From a virus, in IMG/VR virus record IMGVR_UViG_3300031918_000006, positions 51,599-115,598 of that record: a DNA stretch of 64,000 bases; one strand, 5' to 3'. The notes below the pieces were generated by a model that saw only the letters and a list, made by a program, of their open reading frames with translations, did no database searches and was not told where the DNA came from. Made by a program: the position numbers and the translations under genes. Shown piece after piece: positions 59,115-64,000 of the stretch; the stretch's first letter is position 1, and every line of letters begins with the position of its first letter.

Positions 59115-59954
59115 TTAAAGGGTTACATCAACTGATTTAATAAATTCAATGCCCATTGCTTTTGCACTTGCATAGGTAGCATCTCCTAGGAATCCTAGGC
59201 CAGGTACATCAGACATACAGTCCTCAAGAATAACAAATTTCTTTGCTAAAGTTGGAAATTGCATAGCTTGTCGTAATGTGTTTGCAACACAATGACTCTT
59301 AGCTTCTCCTGCAAAATATACTTTTTCAAATTTTTCCAATTTGTGTATAAGGTTTGCATTTAGCTGAGTTTCAGGATGTCCTTCAACTGGCACGTTAGCA
59401 CGAAAAGCACCAAAATGTTCAGTAAGAGGCCATGTGCCTTTGGTTACTACTTGGTGAAACTCACCTTTAGCACGACACCAAGACTCAACAGACAAGATAA
59501 CTTCTGGCATAATGGCAGCACCGGGACTTCCAATGATACAATGTTCTGGCCAAATATAATGAGGAAATTCTCCTTGTTTTTCCAATTCTGCTACATAAGC
59601 TGTGGCTTCTTTTGGATAATACTTTGGAGTCCACTTGCCTGCTAAGATATCAGCAGAAGTGATTTGTGTGAAAGGGCCTGGTAAATTACCGTCCTTATCT
59701 TGCCAGAATCCCGGATGTGATATGTCTATCACTTGATGAGAGTCCATGGTTAAACCGATGTAATCAATCTCAGCTAAATTTTTAGCTATAAAATTTCCTA
59801 CACGAGCCATATCGTTTTCAGCTCCAGGAACATACAAAGATCCTACCGGTCTTACTTGAATAGTTATTCCATCTTTATCCAGTATACTTTCACCTGGATC
59901 ACAAAAATCGACTTGTGCGTCGATAATCAGCAAAGCATTCTTTGTTCTTTTCAT
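59115..59954 (-). CDS. pncA: nicotinamidase / isochorismatase-family cysteine hydrolase
   Basis: 279 residues. LIIDAQVDF carries the catalytic Asp. TMDSHQVIDISH supplies metal-binding Asp/His/His. WPEHCIIGSPGAAI is the W-x2-H-C loop of nicotinamidases, TKGTWPLTE the catalytic Lys region, and VYFAGEAKSHCVANTLRQA the catalytic Cys. These match PncA better than generic isochorismatases because the metal site and the WPxHC loop are present. It would convert nicotinamide to nicotinate, the substrate of the PncB encoded at 22029-23180. The family has members with other amidase activities, so substrate is inferred from context. Confidence 0.8.
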   Translation of the reverse strand: MKRTKNALLIIDAQVDFCDPGESILDKDGITIQVRPVGSLYVPGAENDMARVGNFIAKNLAEIDYIGLTMDSHQVIDISHPGFWQDKDGNLPGPFTQITSADILAGKWTPKYYPKEATAYVAELEKQGEFPHYIWPEHCIIGSPGAAIMPEVILSVESWCRAKGEFHQVVTKGTWPLTEHFGAFRANVPVEGHPETQLNANLIHKLEKFEKVYFAGEAKSHCVANTLRQAMQFPTLAKKFVILEDCMSDVPGLGFLGDATYASAKAMGIEFIKSVDVTL

Positions 59955-59971
59955 TTTAACTTTTTATTAAT

Positions 59972-60157
59972 TCAACAATAATTCTCATATCCACATTCTG
60001 TGCAAGTATAGTATGTTTTATGACTATCATAACTAGATTCAATCATATCTTTATGAGGACAAGCTGTTTGTATAGCTTTAATAGCTTTTTTTAGAACATC
60101 TTCCCTTTTAGCAAGAGTTATCAGTTCCTCATTCCAGGCTTTTATTAGTACATTCAT
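59972..60157 (-). CDS. small Cys-rich zinc-binding protein
   Basis: 61 residues. Helical N-terminus (IKAWNEELITLAKREDVLKKAIKAIQ), then CPHKDMIESSY...YYTCTECGYENYC: a C-x-H and C-x2-C arrangement suited to one zinc ion. Lies 17 bases from the nicotinamidase gene and appears to head the accessory operon. Confidence 0.6.
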   Translation of the reverse strand: MNVLIKAWNEELITLAKREDVLKKAIKAIQTACPHKDMIESSYDSHKTYYTCTECGYENYC

Positions 60158-60169
60158 TTTTTTTACAAT

Positions 60170-60198
60170 AAAAAATCCCCAGCTTGTGGCTGAGGATT
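60170..60198 (-). terminator. intrinsic terminator after the 60202-60381 gene
   Basis: AATCC (60174-60178) pairs with GGATT (60194-60198), with a CAGC/GCTG inner stem. On the - strand U's follow. It separates the zinc-ribbon unit from the accessory operon. Confidence 0.8.
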
Positions 60199-60201
60199 AT
60201 A

Positions 60202-60381
60202 TTAATCTTCGTCTTCTTCTTGTTTAATTCTTTTAGGTTTGACTTTAATCTTACCTTTTAATTTTGTATTACTTGTATCTGTATTACAGTTAAAACAGAT
60301 AGTTCCTGTTAAAATAGCACTGTCGCACACGGGACACCATGTCTTAATTCTCTTTACTTTTGGAGCTTCTCTATTTGCCAT
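60202..60381 (-). CDS. 59-residue zinc-ribbon protein
   Basis: ATG at 60381, stop at 60204-60202. WCPVCDSAILTGTICFNCNTD contains two CxxC pairs with 10 residues between them, a classic zinc ribbon. The C-terminus is very basic then acidic (KIKVKPKRIKQEEDED). It overlaps the upstream gene by 11 bases and ends 4 bases before the terminator hairpin. Too short to be picked up by most gene callers. Confidence 0.7.
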   Translation of the reverse strand: MANREAPKVKRIKTWCPVCDSAILTGTICFNCNTDTSNTKLKGKIKVKPKRIKQEEDED

Positions 60382-60667
60382 CAGTAGATACTATAGTTTG
60401 AGTTCCAGAATCATATTTAACCTCATAAGGGTTAATTCCACTATTATAAGGTGGTCCTGTTTTACCATCTCTCATATTAGGACCACCTAATGTAACAGAT
60501 CCTAAAGATTGCCAAGGATTAAATAAATTAGTAACTCCAGGAATAATAACATAATCCTTTAATTCTTCTTTAGTAAATCTCTTTTCTAATTCTTGTACCA
60601 TATCGTAAAGTTTATACGATTCTTTTATAGTAATGGTCTTACTTTGTGTATCAATAACGAAATTCAT
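60371..60667 (-). CDS. small hypothetical protein
   Basis: 98 residues from the ATG at 60667 (MNFVIDTQSKTITIKESYKL). The longer frame to 60697 would place the start inside the -7 element of the adjacent promoter, so the internal start is preferred. Mixed beta/helix, with a glycine-rich C-terminal third (GSVTLGGPNMRDGKTGPPYN). No known family. Confidence 0.6.
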   Translation of the reverse strand: MNFVIDTQSKTITIKESYKLYDMVQELEKRFTKEELKDYVIIPGVTNLFNPWQSLGSVTLGGPNMRDGKTGPPYNSGINPYEVKYDSGTQTIVSTDGK

Positions 60668-60686
60668 TTGTTTATAATTTAAAACA

Positions 60687-60717
60687 CAAATATACAAAAT
60701 TTATTTGTTAAAACAAG
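60687..60717 (-). promoter_or_regulatory. Bacteroidetes-type promoter (TTG-N19-TAnnTTTG)
   Basis: On the - strand, TATATTTG (60694-60687) is a perfect TAnnTTTG -7 element. CTTG (60717-60714) lies 19 bases upstream, an exact match to the -33/-7 architecture of Bacteroidetes housekeeping promoters. It lies between the tRNA cluster and the 60371-60667 gene, whose ATG is 20 bases downstream. Confidence 0.7.
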
Positions 60718-60730
60718 TTTTCTTGTTAGT

Positions 60731-60811
60731 TGCGGGGGTGGAACTCGAATCCACGTTCCTTTCGGTTAATGCTTATGAGACATCGCTGGTTCCAACTCCA
60801 GTCTACCCCGC
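60731..60811 (-). tRNA. tRNA-Met (CAT) with an extended variable loop
   Basis: Acceptor GCGGGGT pairs with the CCCCGC 3' end, the D stem is CTGG/CCAG, the anticodon loop is CTCATAA, and the T arm is GTGGA-TTCGAGT-TCCAC. The variable region is about 13 nt with a CC-GAAA-GG hairpin, longer than usual for tRNA-Met. A tRNA-Ile with lysidine-modified CAT is the alternative. Confidence 0.8.
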
Positions 60812-60817
60812 TGTGTG

Positions 60818-60889
60818 TGGCGATAGTAGGATTTGAACCTACGACCAGAGGCCTATGATGCCCCTGCTCTACCACTGAGCTATATCGCT
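60818..60889 (-). tRNA. tRNA with CAT anticodon (Met or Ile2)
   Basis: 72 nt. Acceptor AGCGATA/TATCGCC (first pair A-C mismatched). D arm GCTC-AGTGGTA-GAGC, anticodon stem GGGGC/GCCTC with loop ATCATAG, and T arm GTAGG-TTCAAAT-CCTAC. A second CAT tRNA beside the first. One of the two may read AUA after lysidine modification. Confidence 0.85.
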
Positions 60890-60890
60890 A

Positions 60891-61100
60891 TTATACATTA
60901 CATTTACCACTGTGGTCTCTACCACAATCCATACAGGATCCATAATCATCCTCTGGCATTTGAGATACAGTAAGTTTAGATTTTACGATGTTATTAAGTA
61001 AAGTATCTATTCTATCCATTTCTTTTTTAACAGCCCACCAATCTTTTACATTATAGGCTCTATTTAAATTTGTGCGAATTTCTCTTATTTCTTTTTCCAT
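60891..61100 (-). CDS. small hypothetical protein
   Basis: 69 residues, a long helical N-terminal half (EKEIREIRTNLNRAYNVKDWWAVKKEMDRIDTLL) and a C-terminal CMDCGRDHSGKC motif (CxxC plus CxH-like), possibly one zinc. Lies between the tRNAs and ends one base past the second tRNA. Function unknown. Confidence 0.55.
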   Translation of the reverse strand: MEKEIREIRTNLNRAYNVKDWWAVKKEMDRIDTLLNNIVKSKLTVSQMPEDDYGSCMDCGRDHSGKCNV

Positions 61101-61114
61101 AATAATTAAATTTG

Positions 61115-61186
61115 TGCAGGATGTCGGGTTCGAACCGCGTTTTCTGATTGGAAGTCAGACACTTTACCAATTAAGCTACACCCTGC
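61115..61186 (-). tRNA. tRNA-Gly (TCC)
   Basis: 72 nt. Acceptor GCAGGGT/ATCCTGC, D loop TTAATTGGTAAAGT, anticodon stem-loop TCTGA-CTTCCAA-TCAGA (anticodon TCC), T arm GCGG-TTCGAAC-CCGA. The canonical T loop is intact. Confidence 0.88.
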
Positions 61187-61384
61187 GTTTTCGCTCACCT
61201 GAGTAATGAGCTAACAATTTCCGGTTTTTCTTTCCAAACCCTGCGGATGCTAATCCAAGAAAAAAGTCAAACATTACTGAGGAGAGTCGTTACACTCTTT
61301 ATCCTATCAGATCCTTTTGTACACAGAAGGATTAACTGACTCGCGTTTAAATCTGCGTTAGATTCTGAGTTCTCACACTCATTG
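61187..61384 (-). other. structured non-coding region of unknown type between tRNA-Gly and the split tRNA
   Basis: About 200 bases without a gene but with many inverted repeats on the - strand: AGAGT/ACTCT around GTAACG, ATCCTT/AAGGAT, a long AGTAATG/CATTACT stem enclosing TTTTTCTT/AAGAAAAA, and GGAT/ATCC. It contains GTAACGACTC, which resembles a group I R element, but the matching S element is not downstream. No canonical tRNA can be folded here. Could be a phage small RNA, an intron remnant, or a regulatory leader. Confidence 0.4.
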
Positions 61385-61917
61385 AGGAAGAAGTAGGGCA
61401 CCATCCCAAGTCCATTTCCATGGACCGTACTGATTTCAAGTCAGCCCTGCACGCCGTGCAGTTCATCTTCCATATCTTTTATTATTTTTTCTTTCCAATA
61501 ATTTCTTCTAGTAGAATTTTTATTTTTAGATTTAAATGTACTTAATTGACTATCACAATTAGGACATATTAATCTTAAATTTATTCTTTTATTATTAGAA
61601 GCATCTCCATCTATATGGTCTAAAACAAAAACTAAATTTTGATTATTCCATTTAGGAGTTATTTGGCAAATACTACATTGATTATTTTGCTCTTTTAAAA
61701 AGAAATCTTTAAAGTTTTTTGGTGTATAATTTCCTACACAATATTTATCGTTATCTGTAAGAAACCTTTGGTATGCATTTTCGTGATTGTGTAAAGAACT
61801 TTGTCTCATAAAAAATTTTAAATTAAAATACAAGATACTAATTTTTTTAGTATTTATGCATTTAATTTAAAATTTTTTATAAATTTTTAGTCTCTTAAAG
61901 CACTTGAGTACTCTTCC
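61385..61917 (-). pseudogene. tRNA-Ser (TGA)-like gene split by an insertion carrying HNH
   Basis: Upstream half (61917-61889): GGAAGAG, TA, a CTC/GAG D stem around AAGTGCTTTAA, then ACT. Downstream half (from about 61444 to 61385): GA-CTTGAAA-TCAGT, then a long variable arm (GTCCAT/ATGGAC), then TTCTTCC. Joined, they pair as a 7-bp acceptor (GGAAGAG/TTCTTCC, one G-U) and a perfect ACTGA/TCAGT anticodon stem with a TGA anticodon. The joined length (~88 nt) and long variable arm are those of tRNA-Ser. The T loop (ATGGTGC) is not canonical, so it may be a pseudogene or a processed split tRNA. It is interrupted by about 444 bases with no room for a group I core. Confidence 0.45.
61441..61809 (-). 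CDS. HNH endonuclease
   Basis: 122 residues from the ATG at 61809 (the longer frame to 61833 begins in an AT-rich tract). HNH motif: CSICQITPKWN, then LVFVLDHIDGDASNNKRINL (H-N segment) and LICPNCDSQLSTF (second CxxC and Asn). A zinc-stabilised HNH nuclease of the intron/mobile type. It lies between the halves of a tRNA-Ser-like sequence and its last codons overlap the downstream half. This suggests a homing-type element that inserted into a tRNA gene. The family is clear, the mobility inferred. Confidence 0.85.
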   Translation of the reverse strand: MRQSSLHNHENAYQRFLTDNDKYCVGNYTPKNFKDFFLKEQNNQCSICQITPKWNNQNLVFVLDHIDGDASNNKRINLRLICPNCDSQLSTFKSKNKNSTRRNYWKEKIIKDMEDELHGVQG

Positions 61918-61925
61918 AATTCCTT

Positions 61926-62444
61926 TTAATGCCCCAATATTCTAGCTATTGCTAGTCTAACTAAAGGAGCTTGACCAAAAGCCAGATTCTTTTCTTTTAT
62001 AGAAATTACATCTGCTTTACACCACTCAACATCTGATGTTTCATCTGTGATGGTAACTTTTGGTAATTCTTTTTTCTCAAACAAATATGCACTGCCAATT
62101 GAAACGTTCTGGCGATTACCAGTTGGGTCTGAGTGTACGTATACATTTGGATATACTGTCATTTCACCATCTCCTTTTGTGAAAGGTTCTTGTGCATTTA
62201 CATCAAATCCAGTTTCTTCCCTAATTTCTCTTGCAGTAGCTTCTTCCAAGGTTTCATCCCAATCAAGATAACCACATGGTAAACACCACCTTCCGGGCAT
62301 GTCTTCCATACTCTCAGCTCTCTTTGTCAATAGCACATATAATTCTTTTTTAAAGATTACAAAAACTATGCCAGTTACAGCTACACTTCTAGAATGCCAG
62401 ATGATTCCATCTTCTGTTTTGTATGCTTTATTAGGTCTGCTCAT
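61926..62444 (-). CDS. Nudix hydrolase
   Basis: 172 residues. The Nudix box is GYLDWDETLEEATAREIREETGF (Gx5Ex7REUxEExGU), preceded by MPGRWCLPCG. VLLTKRAESMEDMPGRWCLP is the usual strand and loop before the box. It hydrolyses a nucleoside diphosphate linked to another moiety. Possible substrates are NADH, ADP-ribose, capped RNA or damaged dNTPs. Given the pncA-pncB-nadE genes, an ADP-ribose/NAD role is worth testing. It lies 3 bases from the tandem-repeat protein gene, probably in the same transcript. Confidence 0.9.
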   Translation of the reverse strand: MSRPNKAYKTEDGIIWHSRSVAVTGIVFVIFKKELYVLLTKRAESMEDMPGRWCLPCGYLDWDETLEEATAREIREETGFDVNAQEPFTKGDGEMTVYPNVYVHSDPTGNRQNVSIGSAYLFEKKELPKVTITDETSDVEWCKADVISIKEKNLAFGQAPLVRLAIARILGH

Positions 62445-62447
62445 ATT

Positions 62448-64000
62448 TTAAATTTTTGGTACATCAATTAAAATAACTTTGATTTCATCTTTTTTAGGTT
62501 CTTCTGGTTTAAAAAAAGGACTGGCATAAGGAAATCCAGAGATGGCCCAATCATAGGACACTTCGAATCCTAAAGGAGTGATTTTACGTTCACCTAAAAA
62601 AGAGTCTTTTATTGAATCATAAATAGATTCAGAGAGCACTTTTTCTTCCTCATATAATTTAAATGATTTTTCTCCTATAAAACCATCAAAGTGACCATTT
62701 TTGGTATTACCAATAGCAGGAGATACTTTATATCCAGCTTCACCATTATATCTACCAATTTCAGTAATAGTCACTAATTTACCTAGTTCACTGTCTTTAA
62801 TCCCACTTCCAGGCCATACTGTTTCTACTAGATCACCTACTTTAAATTTATATGGGTACTTTGGAATTGAAAATTCAGTGACATTAAAAGGTTTTTCTAA
62901 GAAGTTATATTTTGAAATCTCAGATGAAGTAGCATATCTCCATGCTAATAAATCATCAGATAAGTCAAACATTAATCCGGAATGACCATTACTAGTATCA
63001 CCTGATAAGTCTTTACAAGGTCTTAGATAAGGATGATTTTCTCTTACTTTAAAACAATAATTTACTTTTGCACAATCAGTACAAACAGAAGTCAACTCTA
63101 AAATAACTATATAATCACCTTTTTTAGGCATAATTACAGTTTTAATTTGAGTAACATCATAAGGTTTACCTATCCTGTTGTATTCTTTGATTTCTTCTTC
63201 TGAGGCAAATCTCCATTTTTTCAATTTGCTAGATAAATCATAACACATAGTAGTAGTACCACTAGCCATTTGTCCAAATAAGTCTACATAAGGTCTAATA
63301 AAGGAATGAGCTTCACGTATTTTAAAACAGTAATTCATTTTTCCACAATATGTTGTGCCAAAATCACCTTCTAAAGTTACTATATAATCATCCTTTTTAG
63401 GAAAACCTTTTTTTAAATCAAAAACATTGTAAGGTTTTCCAAGTCTATCATATTCTGTAATCTCTTCTGGTGTAGCAAATCGCCACTCTAATAAATAATG
63501 TTGTAGATCCCAAGACATATAATCATGTCCATTGTTAGTAGAGCCTCTTAAATCTATGCATGGATATACTCCTACATTTGTTGTTCTTAATTTAAAACAA
63601 TAATTATTTCTGCCACAATTATGAGTTTGATCTGTGACTCTTACAGTAACAATATAATCTCCTGCTGTAGGAGTGTTTTTAATATTAGTAATATCGAATG
63701 GTTTTTTGAGTCTATCGTATTCTGCTATCTCAATATCAGTTGCATATCTCCATTCTTTAAGATCTCTTGATAAATCCCAAGACATTTGAGCATGACCATT
63801 ACCATTACTACCATGCAAATCAACACTAGGTCTTAAATAAGAAGTAGAATCTCTAACTTTAAAGCAATAATTTTCTTTTCCACAACTTCCTTCAATAAAA
63901 TTACCTTTTACAGTAACTATATAGTCACCTCTTGCAGGATATTTAATTGCAGTAAATAGTTTAAAAACTACTGTGGGATAACTATAATGATTAGACGTGT
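62448..64000 (-). CDS. tandem ~90-residue repeat protein (5'-truncated by window edge)
   Basis: The frame is open from the right edge to the stop at 62448. The apparent start at 63818 is a TTG inside a repeat, so the real start lies outside. About 517 residues are visible. Consecutive ~90-residue repeats share DYIVT (at about 63905, 63660, 63390 and 63115), a C-x3/5-NYCFK-x-R core, RP-x-DL-x-G, NGH-x-x-MSWDL and WR-x-AT-x-x-EI-x-EYDRLGKP. The C-terminus adds an SH3-like module (KFKVGDLVETVWPG) and a Pro-rich tail. Two Cys per repeat (CGRNNYC-like) could form disulfides or bind metal. No known family that I can name. It may be a surface or host-interaction protein. Confidence 0.6.
   Translation of the reverse strand, partial: TSNHYSYPTVVFKLFTAIKYPARGDYIVTVKGNFIEGSCGKENYCFKVRDSTSYLRPSVDLHGSNGNGHAQMSWDLSRDLKEWRYATDIEIAEYDRLKKPFDITNIKNTPTAGDYIVTVRVTDQTHNCGRNNYCFKLRTTNVGVYPCIDLRGSTNNGHDYMSWDLQHYLLEWRFATPEEITEYDRLGKPYNVFDLKKGFPKKDDYIVTLEGDFGTTYCGKMNYCFKIREAHSFIRPYVDLFGQMASGTTTMCYDLSSKLKKWRFASEEEIKEYNRIGKPYDVTQIKTVIMPKKGDYIVILELTSVCTDCAKVNYCFKVRENHPYLRPCKDLSGDTSNGHSGLMFDLSDDLLAWRYATSSEISKYNFLEKPFNVTEFSIPKYPYKFKVGDLVETVWPGSGIKDSELGKLVTITEIGRYNGEAGYKVSPAIGNTKNGHFDGFIGEKSFKLYEEEKVLSESIYDSIKDSFLGERKITPLGFEVSYDWAISGFPYASPFFKPEEPKKDEIKVILIDVPKI

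Noticed and set aside
61187-61384. A second group I intron in the tRNA cluster
   Set aside because: A possible R-like element is present, but no correctly ordered Q and S elements and no exon pair were found, so it was not called an intron.
61458-61471. Contiguous tRNA fold using GGAAGAT at the HNH 3' end as acceptor
   Set aside because: It leaves a 3-base D loop and a weaker acceptor. The split arrangement with 61889-61917 gives a proper D arm and a 7-bp acceptor.
1-64000. Stop-codon reassignment (TAG readthrough), as seen in some crAss-like phages
   Set aside because: Genes have ordinary stops, overlaps are consistent with the standard code, and no gene needs TAG read as an amino acid.
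1-64000. CRISPR array, transposon or integrase/attachment site
   Set aside because: No regularly spaced repeats, transposase, integrase or terminal inverted repeats were seen. The genome appears lytic in this window.

Overview
The window is a contiguous piece of a large, AT-rich, tailed double-stranded DNA phage that most resembles the crAss-like phages of gut Bacteroidetes. The main evidence is a block of four giant co-oriented genes at the left. The first carries the DxDxD metal-binding motif of the crAss-like virion RNA polymerase, and the others carry zincin-like HExxH motifs and a PD-(D/E)XK nuclease. These are followed by an opposite-strand replication and nucleotide-metabolism block. 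Shine-Dalgarno motifs are not prominent. Two candidate promoters fit the Bacteroidetes TTG-N19/20-TAnnTTTG pattern, which supports a Bacteroidetes host. The standard genetic code is used.

Layout. Positions 1-17078 (+ strand) hold the RNA polymerase/giant virion-protein block, whose first gene runs off the left edge. A strong bidirectional terminator at 17077-17117 separates it from everything else, which is on the - strand. 17122-17808 is a lytic transglycosylase. 17885-32902 holds a Dda/PIF1-type helicase, ATP-dependent DNA ligase, NadE and PncB, dUTPase, ThyX plus a ThyX-like paralogue, a B12-dependent ribonucleotide reductase, a GIY-YIG nuclease and a RecE/Cas4-type nuclease. 32948-42775 holds an rIIB/rIIA pair, a dNTP pyrophosphohydrolase-HAD fusion, a small paralogous family, a DUF1064-type nuclease, a primase and a RecA-like ATPase. 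42910-49512 holds a DnaB-type helicase, an SF2 helicase and a family A DNA polymerase interrupted by a group I intron. 49595-54068 holds an AAA ATPase, HAD, metallophosphoesterase, RNase H and small genes. 54108-60157 is an accessory operon: nicotinamidase, vWA protein, PP2C phosphatase, protein kinase, ferritin and unknowns. 60202-64000 holds zinc-ribbon genes, three tRNAs, an unexplained structured region, an HNH gene lying inside a split tRNA-Ser-like sequence, a Nudix hydrolase and a ~90-residue tandem-repeat protein that runs off the right edge.

How the genes work together. The early/middle genes supply dNTPs (NrdJ, ThyX, Dut, dNTP-PPase/HAD), copy and join DNA (primase, DnaB, PolA, ligase, RNase H) and recombine it (RecA-like ATPase, PD-(D/E)XK nucleases). 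Two accessory modules stand out. PncA, PncB and NadE cover all but one step from nicotinamide to NAD+. A vWA/PP2C/kinase triad resembles the bacterial TerY-P module and sits with a ferritin. Both could be responses to host defence or stress, but that is inference.
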